Assembly: GCA_037833965.1 (NCBI GenBank)
Contig: AP031357.1
Span: forward strand, 22,092,001-22,156,000
Reading direction: 5' to 3'
Source: Marchantia polymorpha subsp. ruderalis
Lineage: Eukaryota > Streptophyta > Marchantiopsida > Marchantiales > Marchantiaceae
Length of the DNA: 64,000 bases
A program made the translations under genes and the position numbers. Numbering within the stretch: the first letter of the stretch is position 1; each line of letters opens with the position of its first letter. The notes below the pieces were generated by a model. It was not told the DNA's origin and ran no database searches. It saw only the letters and a list, made by a program, of their open reading frames with translations. Shown in pieces: positions 1 to 8,007 of this stretch.

Positions 1-369
1 TGAATCTGCATCGTCGTCATCCCCACTCCCTTTATACTTTGGGTAGGAATGTTTAGTAATTGGCTGAGGTAGCCGCACGTTGGCTTGTCCGTCCGCCATC
101 GGTGTGTCTGTCGACGGTTCTCGGGCGGTCGGTTCTACTTCACGAGGCGGGTCCGTGCAAGGAATATCTAGTAGAACTGTAAGCACCAAGTTTGGTTCCG
201 AGTCACCGGGGGTAGGTTCCCCAAGGATGTCGGCCGAACTAGGCTTAGGTACTCTTTTTGGTGTTTTCTTGTTTTGACGCCGTGTCTCTTCCACGGCCTT
301 CTCTGAATCTCGTCGGAACTTGCGGACAGCTCTAGCACTTAGGTTGCTCCCGCTAGCCCCAGTCGACAT
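1..369 (-). CDS. Ty3/Gypsy Gag, N-terminal part (cut by window edge)
   Basis: This is the first 123 codons of the Gag polyprotein of the element whose 5' LTR is LTR A. The ATG is at 367-369. The sequence is nearly the same as the start of the complete Gag at 13746-16577, with a few substitutions such as a Ser-Ala-Asp-Ile for Ser-Ala-Asp-Leu change. The visible part is the basic, Ser/Pro-rich leader, and it stops just as the retrotransposon Gag core domain begins. Nothing in the visible part is broken. The primer-binding site lies 44 bases upstream and the LTR follows, so this is the canonical LTR-PBS-gag order. The remainder lies outside the window, so element integrity cannot be judged. Confidence 0.9.
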   Translation of the reverse strand, partial: MSTGASGSNLSARAVRKFRRDSEKAVEETRRQNKKTPKRVPKPSSADILGEPTPGDSEPNLVLTVLLDIPCTDPPREVEPTAREPSTDTPMADGQANVRLPQPITKHSYPKYKGSGDDDDADS

Positions 370-413
370 TCACCGAGCATGGCTGCTCGTGAAAACCCCG
401 GTGTTGACGCAAC

Positions 414-433
414 TGTCCCCGGCAGCGGCGCCA
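414..433 (-). other. Primer-binding site of element A
   Basis: On the minus strand this reads TGGCGCCGCTGCCGGGGACA. That matches the TGGCGCC...CCGGGGA pattern of plant Gypsy primer sites that pair with the 3' end of tRNA-Asp (family knowledge from memory). It lies between the LTR end and the gag ATG, as expected. There are 22 bases between the LTR end (456) and the site, more than the usual few. The same gap occurs at 16642-16663, so it is a family trait. Confidence 0.85.
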
Positions 434-1398
434 AAAAGAAGTTGTCGGCTTCTTATGTAATAACCCACTAAAGGCTAAAACTGCAATATAGTGGTAGAAA
501 GGTCGAACCCACAGGGACAGAGGAACACACAGGGTACAAAGTGTCACGTTTTAACAGACTATTGAGGAGTTTGAATTCTCAGGCAACTGTCACTCCCAGA
601 AATACTGCAAGTGTCCACTCGGAGCGCACTCGGAGGTCGCACAGTGCAGCGTAAAACACACACACACACACACCTGAAACTACAGAAACACAACCCAGAG
701 ATCCGTTAGGACCTCTACTCAAGATTTCAGGGGGGAAGTCTCTCGCGAGCACACTCGGCGAAGCTGCGGGCAGTGACTTCCAACTCCGGCTTTTACAACG
801 CTTCCACTAGCTTGCTGCTAGTGTAGGAAACCCGGTTTGGACTGCCTACTTCGGATCGAAGTCACTCCTACGCGGTGAACAACACTCTCCACTCACAAAA
901 CGCGCAGAGAACACAGGTCCGCACTGAAGGACTCACTGAGAAACATTCCAGTAACACAACAACAGTCTATTGAAGAGTTTGAATTCTCAGGCACTTGTCA
1001 TTCCCAGAAATACTACAGGGGTTACCCTCAAGGCACCTGCTGCAGCGTAACCTGAATTTACCACCAAGGTTTACACGAAGTAGCAAAACTTCACTTTGGC
1101 ATTCAGGGGAAAAATCCCAAGGAGTACAATCAGAAAGAAACACTCGAAGGTGTAGGGGCGAAACTGTTCAAGTATCTAACTAGTCACTGGCTCTGAGCAT
1201 CGGCAGTCACCCGCAGGTGCAGATCCGAACTACTCAAGTCTCTAACCAATGTACTAGCTCTGAACATTCGGCCGAAGGCCTTCAGCTACAAAATGCGGAA
1301 CGCTAAGTTGTAACTCCTCCTGCGTGGTGACAGAACTCAAAGACACAAACACGCAAAGGAAATGGGTTCCTGATCTATACTTCTGATGGGAAAGAACC

Positions 1399-1427
1399 CC
1401 AGGCAAAACGCCTGGAACTATTTTATA
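1399..1427 (-). promoter_or_regulatory. TATA box plus conserved hairpin of LTR A
   Basis: On the minus strand TATAAAAT (1427-1420) is followed five bases later by CCAGGC-GTTTT-GCCTGG (1415-1399), a 6-bp stem with a 5-base loop. It sits just downstream of the LTR ORF and about 0.95 kb before the LTR end. This is the only good TATA box seen in the LTR tail and is kept in every copy. Inferred: the start of the genomic RNA (U3/R border) lies shortly after the hairpin, which places the ORF in U3. Confidence 0.6.
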
Positions 1428-1463
1428 CCTTCTAAGTCCTACCTAGCACTACACTGCACTACG

Positions 1464-4400
1464 CTACACGCCTGCACGGAACCACGCTACACTACACTCC
1501 GCGGAACCTGTACTACGTCTCCTGCGCGGCCGACTGCCGCGCACTAACTCCCTACCCTGCCAATCTTCCGCTCTACTGCGCAGTCCCAAACGCTGCAACG
1601 CCGCGGACACCTCCACTTCGAGGGCGGACATGGTATCCTGTGCCTTCGACAGAAAGGCATCGAGCTTCTTTGCTACCTTCCGCCGACTCCTACTGTCGCC
1701 TGACAACAACCCGGCTGCGCGCAATTCAAACTCACGCAGTGTGAGTTTCTCCTGCGCCTTCACTTCCCAGTGGGCGTAGCCCTTGAGACAGTGGGCGACT
1801 CGCCTCGCCGTCTCCACCTTCGTGCGATCCGCCTCCTTCCTGCGAGCCTCTTCAATTATCACTAATTGCGATTCGGCTTCAGCACGTTGCGCTCTCAATT
1901 CGCCACACTCTGACTGTAACCCGCGGATTAACTCTTCATCCGCCTGCCGTGCGAGCTGACATTGTTCCAACAACCGCGTCTGTCGCACGAGCTCCTCTGA
2001 CAAAATCCGATTCTGGGCCTGCTTAGAAATGAGTGCTTCCTTGACCTTCACCTGCTCCTTGGTGAGCTCGTCCAGTTTCTCATCCTTCATCTTCTCGGAG
2101 TGCTTGTAGAATTTCTGATTAAGTTTGTACTGACCCCACAAGCACGCATGCTTCTCCTTCAATTCCCTCAACTCCTGGTCCACTCTAGCTAATAGCTTGC
2201 TGGTGTGGACTTTAGTGCGAGTCCGCCTGCGCACTAACTCGATGTAAGATCCCGGCTGGAGTGGGTCGGCGTATTTATCGACCTTGCGATCCAAGTACCT
2301 CAGCAACGGAATCACCTGCTCAGAGAGCGCCGCCGCCGGCGCTCCAACAATTTCCTCCTCCTCTTCCTCGGTGTCTTCTGCTCCTGACATTTCTTCCGTG
2401 GAGCCCCCGTCGTCATCATCCGAGTGGAGAATTTCAGTCGCCATTGATTGCGTCGGCGACTGCCCCGAGTGGGGCTGCACGTCATCGACGTGGGCTGCCT
2501 GCGAAGGCACGGCTGCAGCCTCGCTGCTCGTCGCCAAAATTTCTAAGGCGGAAGGCGAATGTACCCGTGCGGCATCCCCGTCGCTCGCTTGTTGGTTGTC
2601 TATCGCGTCCTCTCTGCCGCCGTCGCCCGCCGCCGAAGGCGATCGAGCGGAGGGTGGCTGCGCGGGGTTTGATTGCGCATCGCGCATCGAAATTTCATCC
2701 CGCGGACAGTCACTCCGCTCCATCGTCTGTTGGTGCTCCCTTGATCGGTCCGTGGGAGCTGTGCCCGGCCCGTGCGCAGGCGCATTTGCCGGCGCCTTGT
2801 CCGCCGCCGACGTAGCGCCGCGGACATCCATCGCCGAAGGCGACATGGCCGGGGGCCGCTCGCCCGATGTCCCTTGGCCTATAGGCCCTACCGCCGAAGG
2901 CGCAACTATCGGCGGACTTCCCGCCGATGGTGCGGCCTCCGCACGCTCCCTGCTCGTATCTCCTCGGCTCGAAGGCCCTGGCGCCGAAGGCGCAAATTGC
3001 GGCGCGTGGTGCGCCGGAGGGTCTGGCCCCGAGGGCCGGTGTCTCGTAGGCGGTTCTTCCGCCGGCTCCTTCCCCTTCCTACGTTGGAACGGGGGTGATT
3101 CTTGCCTGTGCACAGGCGGCACGTGTGGAGGTGTCCTGTGCACAGGCGACCTGTGCACAGGTGAGCGCCTGTGCACAGGCGGACTGCTCCTTCCCACGCG
3201 TAAGCGTAGATCCACGTCCACTTGTGATCGCCTGTCCGCGGAGGCTCGTCCGTCCGCGGAGGCTCGTCTGTGCGCAAACGGAACATCTGTCCGCATCGCA
3301 CGTGGTAACTCCGGAGGCCCTTGGCCCGTAGGCGGCCTCTCTCCCGTCGAGGTTGCAGCGTGGCCCGTTGCTCCTGCGGTCGTCCGCGCTTCCTCATGCT
3401 CCTCTGGCGACGCACTTCCTTTCTCCGTCGCAATCGTCGCCGTGTCCGCACTGTCGGCTGGTAACACCAGTCTGCGTGCCTTCTGCTTCGGCCGGCTGTA
3501 TGGCTCGCACAGCGGCCGCGGTCGAATGGGAGCAGAGGGTTCTTGATGCTGCTCCTCTTCAGACTCTTCCCTCCATCGCCGCTTCCGCGACACTCGTGCT
3601 GCAGGGGTGTGTCTCCCTTCGTCCCTCCGCCTTGATGGGGTAGAAGTCGGTGACTCCTCTGCATCCGTGTCGACCTCATTCTCCCGCACATACTTCCCGG
3701 GATGGTCGATGGACAATGGCGGAAAATGTTCAAGCTCCGCCGCTGTCAAACAATTCCGCTGTCGATAAAAATTGATGAGGAAAGGAGAGAGATGGTTTAG
3801 AGTTCCCCCCTTCTCCTCAAACGCGTGCTGTCGCATCACCCTGTGCAGGATGCTCGCCCAGTGAATTGGAGTTCCCTCGATGACGCACTCCACAAAAGAG
3901 ACTTGCCACAATGTGATGTAGCAGGCGCGGTGCGGCTGCAGTAATTGCATCAGCGCCGCGGACAAAGTCTGGCGAAATCGATCCTTGTAATCACGGGTCC
4001 TGTACCCATTCTTGGTAGACCTCCCGGTCTTGAACAGCTCCACAAATTGCGCCTCTTCCTGCTTGGTCACCTTGATGCTCTCACTGTCGAAAAGGAGATG
4101 CCCTGGCATGCCAGCACATCTTCCCAACGCCTGCGCCCAATCTTGGACTGTCCACCGATCAACATGCGGACGCAATCCGCGCGAGGGTGGTCCCTGTGGC
4201 TCTAGCCACTCGCGCACCATATTCGCACAGATGTAGTTCCATCCCCATAGCAAGAAATCGAGCTTTCTTGCTATTAAGCGCTCCTCGAAAGCGCGCAGCC
4301 CGTTCTGTGGTAGGCGAAGTGGCACCATCCGCAATCTGCTCGGTCTCGTCATTGCGTTCCTGGGGTTCGCTCGCCCGCTCATTCTACTTCCGCACCGCCC

Positions 4401-4604
4401 GGGCTTCTTTCTCTCTCGGCAAACTCTAATCGCCCTCAATTCCAAATCACGCGCATTCACTTCTCCTTCAATCAACAAGAAATCTCCTGTGCGACGACGT
4501 CGAGAATGTTCAGCAGCCAGCAGATGGATGCGCGCAGCGCGCGCAAGAGATTGGAATCGCGAATTCAAGAATGGGACGTTCTCCGCCGCCCGGTCGAAGG
4601 TCAT
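1464..4604 (-). CDS. LTR-encoded coiled-coil protein, 1,046 aa, unknown function
   Basis: This is a long intact ORF wholly inside LTR A, in the same sense as gag. Residues about 1-300 are a folded-looking region with a conserved core (FLLWGWNYICANMVREWLE, a STKNGYR/RDYKDRFR patch, then a PIHWASILHRVMRQHAFEE stretch). Residues about 310-725 are Pro/Ser/Arg/Ala-rich low complexity built from short repeats such as SPVHR and APSA. An acidic block (SDDDDGG...EEEEEE) lies near 730-755. A heptad-rich coiled coil runs from about 800 to 940, then comes a second helical stretch and an Arg-rich tail. I see no signal peptide, membrane segment, zinc knuckle or protease motif, so it is not an obvious Env or Gag. 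The N-terminal core faintly recalls 'putative plant transposon protein' domains of Athila-like elements, but I cannot confirm this. The ATG is shared with copies C, D and F. Confidence 0.8.
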   Translation of the reverse strand: MTFDRAAENVPFLNSRFQSLARAARIHLLAAEHSRRRRTGDFLLIEGEVNARDLELRAIRVCRERKKPGRCGSRMSGRANPRNAMTRPSRLRMVPLRLPQNGLRAFEERLIARKLDFLLWGWNYICANMVREWLEPQGPPSRGLRPHVDRWTVQDWAQALGRCAGMPGHLLFDSESIKVTKQEEAQFVELFKTGRSTKNGYRTRDYKDRFRQTLSAALMQLLQPHRACYITLWQVSFVECVIEGTPIHWASILHRVMRQHAFEEKGGTLNHLSPFLINFYRQRNCLTAAELEHFPPLSIDHPGKYVRENEVDTDAEESPTSTPSRRRDEGRHTPAARVSRKRRWREESEEEQHQEPSAPIRPRPLCEPYSRPKQKARRLVLPADSADTATIATEKGSASPEEHEEARTTAGATGHAATSTGERPPTGQGPPELPRAMRTDVPFAHRRASADGRASADRRSQVDVDLRLRVGRSSPPVHRRSPVHRSPVHRTPPHVPPVHRQESPPFQRRKGKEPAEEPPTRHRPSGPDPPAHHAPQFAPSAPGPSSRGDTSRERAEAAPSAGSPPIVAPSAVGPIGQGTSGERPPAMSPSAMDVRGATSAADKAPANAPAHGPGTAPTDRSREHQQTMERSDCPRDEISMRDAQSNPAQPPSARSPSAAGDGGREDAIDNQQASDGDAARVHSPSALEILATSSEAAAVPSQAAHVDDVQPHSGQSPTQSMATEILHSDDDDGGSTEEMSGAEDTEEEEEEIVGAPAAALSEQVIPLLRYLDRKVDKYADPLQPGSYIELVRRRTRTKVHTSKLLARVDQELRELKEKHACLWGQYKLNQKFYKHSEKMKDEKLDELTKEQVKVKEALISKQAQNRILSEELVRQTRLLEQCQLARQADEELIRGLQSECGELRAQRAEAESQLVIIEEARRKEADRTKVETARRVAHCLKGYAHWEVKAQEKLTLREFELRAAGLLSGDSRSRRKVAKKLDAFLSKAQDTMSALEVEVSAALQRLGLRSRAEDWQGRELVRGSRPRRRRSTGSAECSVAWFRAGV

Positions 4605-5851
4605 GGTCGGCTCCTGCTCGTGAAGAACGTCTCACTTGATGGCCGCGCCGGCTGTACGCTGGAACGGTCTTCGCTCTCACGCGCGGCTTCACGCTCCGCC
4701 GTCGTCGATTAAACTCTCACGCCCGAATTGGCGGATTTGAACTCCGCGAGCGTGTTACCCTGCGGACATGGGGGCGTAGCGCCGAAGGCGAGTTTTCCGC
4801 CTTGCGCGGTACACTTGTTCGTACCGCCCCTCGGCCAATCCCCCTCTGCCTTGACGCGTGTGTCCGCATGTCGGACAAAAGTTCAACTCCTGCCTGTGCG
4901 CAGGCGGGAGCCTCGGCGGATTCTCCGCCGGCGCGGAACTTGAACATCCTCCTGTGCACAGGCGATCGCCTGTGCGCAGGCGAATTCCGTGTGCGGCGTC
5001 GCGCTGGCGCGGAAGGCGTTGACCGTGGTCAGCCGTCTCCGTCCAGTCTGTCCGTTCCTTGTCTCTTCGTCGGCGCTTCCGCCGCCGCAACTCCGTCCGT
5101 CCAATAGCGCATCCACCCGTCCCGTCCGCATAGTCCGTACCGATTTGATTACTTTGGCGGCTCTTCCGCCGTACGCGGCGCTGCGCTGGCGCGGAAGGCG
5201 CCGTACACTTTCTACCTCACAAGGCGCATTTCTAGGGCCCAAGGCGGATTTTCCGCTGACGCCGAAGCGCCTGTGCACAGGCAAGCGCCTGTGCGTAGGC
5301 GGACTTCGCGCCTCGCCTAACCCTACTTCGCCTGTGCACAGGCGAACGCCTTCGCCCGCACATAGGACAAAACTTGATTTCCCCTTCCGCGTAGGCGGAA
5401 TTCGCGCCGGTGGCGAACTCCTTCCGCCGTAGGCGACCGCCTTCGTTTCTTCCAATAGTGATAACTCCCTAAGTCCTCATCCGTTCCAAGCGTTCTTGGA
5501 CTCGTTGGAATCAGTGCGTCGAGCTCTTTCCAACGGGACCCTAAATTGGTCAAGGCGCCCGAGGGATGAACTAATTATGGAGGGTTTCCCTACAGCCGCG
5601 GACGCAACCTCCGAAGGCGGGTTTTGCGCCTTGCGTCGTAGGGGTCCTAACTGCAGAGCTCGCAGGGAGGGTGGTGCCTGTCCTTACTGCTGCACCCCAA
5701 ATCCCAGATTCTACAAGATCCCTCGAGAATCCCCGCGATCTTCCGGATTCACTCTGTTTTGATGTACCGAAGGCTATTTACAATGTTGCCGGGGTACAGT
5801 TTTCCAAAAATGTTTTAATTTCCTCAAAATTGCCAAAAGTGGGGTACCACA

Positions 5852-5944
5852 CTCCAGCAAGAGTAGCAGAAGAACGTCGAAGTGAGCGCATTCCGCGAAA
5901 GCGGAAGTGGGATGAGAGACCTGAGGACAGGCAGCCGGAAGTGC
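5852..5944 (+). pseudogene. Fragment of a family 2 LTR ORF
   Basis: These 93 bases match, in the other orientation, the family 2 ORF near 42290-42375, encoding the ERIPRKRKWDERPEDRQPE stretch. LTR A is inserted on its left and a family 2 LTR end abuts on its right. It is a leftover target fragment with no function of its own. Confidence 0.7.
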
Positions 5945-8003
5945 TGTAATAACCCACCAAAGGCTAAAACTGCAGTATGGTGGTAAAAAGATCGAACCCA
6001 CAGGGACAGAGGCAACACACAGAGTAAAAGTGTCACGTTTAACAGACTTTTGTAGAGTTTGAATTCTAGGCGACTGTCACTCCCAGAAATACTGCAGTGC
6101 TCGACTCGGAGGCTCGACTCGGAGGATGCTCGGAGGATGCACGGTACAGCGTGGTCACTCAACACACACACACACACACACACCTGAAACTGGCAAAAAG
6201 CACAACTCGGAGGTCGGTCAGGACCTCCGCTTCGGATTTCAGGAGGAAAGTGTCTCAAAAGTTCACTCAGAGGCTCTGCAGGTAGTGCCTCCCACTCCGG
6301 CTTTTACTGCCCTTCCGCCAGGAACTAGCGTAGGGTACCCGGACTGGACTTCCCACTTCGGAACGAAGCCTCTTCATACGCCGTGGACGTCACCCTCGAC
6401 TATCACACCAAACGCAGGGAGTGCAGATCCGACTGAGAACTTAACTGAGACACGATCCAGTAACACACACACAACCTGAATTACAAACCAAGGTTTACAC
6501 GAAGTAATAAAACTTCACATTGGCATTCAGGGGAAACTTCCCGTAGGAGTACAATCAGGATATGTCACTCGAAGGAGTAAGGGGGAACTGTTCAAGTATC
6601 TAACTCGCAGCCGGCTCTGAGCATCAGAAATCACCCGCAGGTGCAGATCCGCACTACTCAAGTCTCTTACCGGGTGCTAGCTCTGAACATTCAGCCGAAG
6701 GCCTTCAACTACAACATACGGTAACTTCGCTATGCTGCAGCTTCTCTACGTGGTGCCAGGACCAAAATGCACAAACACGCCAAGAAAGTGAGTTCCTGAT
6801 CTGCACTTCCGAAACTGGAAGAGTCCCAAGGCAAAACGCCTTGATCTACTTTATACCCTCAAAGATCCTAACTAGCACTACGCTATCCTATCTACTACTC
6901 GCAGCATCTGCGCGAAACCAAACTATTCTACTGCACTCGGCTGATCCGGTACTGCGCCTCCTGCGCGCCGGACTGCTCCGCTCGCTGTCCCCTCAAATCC
7001 GAGCACTCGGATTGCAAGTTGCGCAACAACTCCTCATCCTCCTTGCGGGCTCTTTGACTTTCTTCTAAGGCGCGCGTCTGGCGCGCAAGCTCGGCTGCTA
7101 GGACGTGGTTTTGTCTCCGCTCTTCCTGCAATTCCGACTCGATCTTTGCCCGCATTAGCTCGGCATCCGCCTGACTTTTCGTCGCCGCATCCTCCCTCTG
7201 CTGCTGCAAGGCTTGGTATAGCTTCTGTGTGACCGCCAGGTGTTGTCGGAGGGCGGTGTTCCTATCCACATATACTTGGCACCTAGAGGCCCACCTTGCC
7301 ACCTTGCTCCTCGTCCTTCGCCTGATAGTCTCTACATAAGACTGCGGTTTTCCAGTACCCGCGTACTTGGATGTCTTGCGATCCAGATATCGCTAGAGTG
7401 GAACTATTTGTTCGCACAACACCCATGTTGGCGTTTTCTGCACCGAATCCGCTTCCTGCTCTTCCGAGCTCGTCTCATCCTCAGTCTCGAGGATTTCAGT
7501 CGCCACCGAATCCCTTGGCGACTCCCTGGAACTGTGGCGCGCAGCAGCTTCCGCTGCGACTGCTGCTCCACTACCTGCTAAAATATCCAGGGCAGTGGGA
7601 GATCCCACTGCTTGAGCCCCTGTTCCGGCTCGATCTTCGGTCTCCGAAGGGGTCGACGCCGCAGTGACTCTTGTCACTTTTGCACCGCCCGCTTCTGCTG
7701 CCTGCCCTTCCGGCGCAATCTGCGCGGAAGGTGTCTTCGCTGAAGGTGCGTCCGCCGAAGGCGTCCGCACACTGGTCGTCGGCCCCGTCCGTCTCGCAGT
7801 CGGCGAATCCGGCCGACTCTCTGTTGTCCGACTCGCAGTCGGCCGACCAGCAGTTGTCCGACTGGGAGTCGGATACACCCTGCGCGTCTTGACTCCACTT
7901 GGCCTGCTTGCTGGTGGCGTTTTCCCAGAAGTGCCTTCCGCCGAGGACGACCCTCTGAGGGTTGTTGGCTCGTCAGCCAAACTCTCTTCTGCTTCCGGCC
8001 GGA
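5945..8003 (-). mobile_element. Family 2 LTR, 3' part only
   Basis: It begins on the plus strand with TGTAATAACCCACC, the family 2 version of the LTR 3' end. It contains a microsatellite (about 6164-6182), a TATA box reading TATAAAGT on the minus strand (6855-6848) and the hairpin CAAGGC-GTTTT-GCCTTG (6843-6827). The C-terminal part of the family 2 ORF follows. At about 7999-8004 it stops abruptly and continues as family 1 LTR B in the opposite orientation, so the U3 start and 5' end are lost. The flank on the left is AGTGC at 5940-5944; its partner duplication is missing. Confidence 0.8.
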
Positions 8004-8007
8004 GCAC
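6928..8007 (-). pseudogene. Family 2 LTR ORF, C-terminal part with in-frame stop
   Basis: Two open stretches (8007-7393 and 7392-6928) are in one frame, split by a TAG at 7393-7395. The copy at 41398 has CTG (Leu) there, so this is a nonsense mutation. Visible order: Ser/Thr/Pro-rich low complexity, an SPTALDILAGS motif shared with family 1, a PL(L)RYLDRK junction, then a coiled coil rich in Gln, Glu and Arg (REDAATKSQADAELMRAKIE...). The C-terminus after the SECSDLRGQRAE stretch differs from the copy at 39210-39857, consistent with a deletion. The N-terminal half is missing because of the breakpoint near 8004. Function unknown. Confidence 0.75.

Larger units (their letters stand above)
456..5851 (-). 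mobile_element. LTR A: full-length 5.4-kb LTR (5' LTR of a Gypsy element)
   Basis: On the minus strand the unit starts TGTGGTACCCCAC at 5851 and ends GTGGGTTATTACA at 456, so it has TG...CA ends and a longer imperfect inverted terminal match. The same ends bound LTR C and the TSD-flanked solo LTR F. PBS and gag follow on the left, so this is a 5' LTR. Layout in sense direction: about 1.25 kb of non-coding U3 rich in short palindromes (5851-4605), a 1,046-codon ORF (4604-1464), a TATA box and hairpin (1427-1399), then about 0.95 kb of R/U5 with a CA/TG microsatellite near 656-673. It is inserted into a family 2 ORF fragment that resumes at 5852. The matching target duplication would be outside the window. 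Confidence 0.9.

Noticed and set aside
3104..3181. CRISPR-like spaced palindromes
   Set aside because: Units vary in spacing and length, lie inside a coding sequence, and the genome is eukaryotic.
2284..3546. 420-codon ORF antisense to the LTR ORF, rich in Cys, Ser and Gly
   Set aside because: It mirrors the sense ORF, whose palindromic repeats keep the opposite strand open. The same shadow appears opposite every copy (8286-9386, 18874-19749, 60508-61383), and it has no independent domain.
1464..4604. Env-like gene (third ORF of a retrovirus-like Gypsy element)
   Set aside because: No signal peptide, transmembrane segment or cleavage site is visible; the protein is a Pro-rich coiled-coil type. 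Position after pol in genomic RNA is the only similarity.
456..5851. Interpretation of the 5.4-kb unit as a DNA transposon with inverted ends
   Set aside because: The 5-bp TSD, TG...CA ends, adjacent PBS and polypurine tract, and direct association with gag-pol all fit an LTR. The ORF has no transposase catalytic motif.
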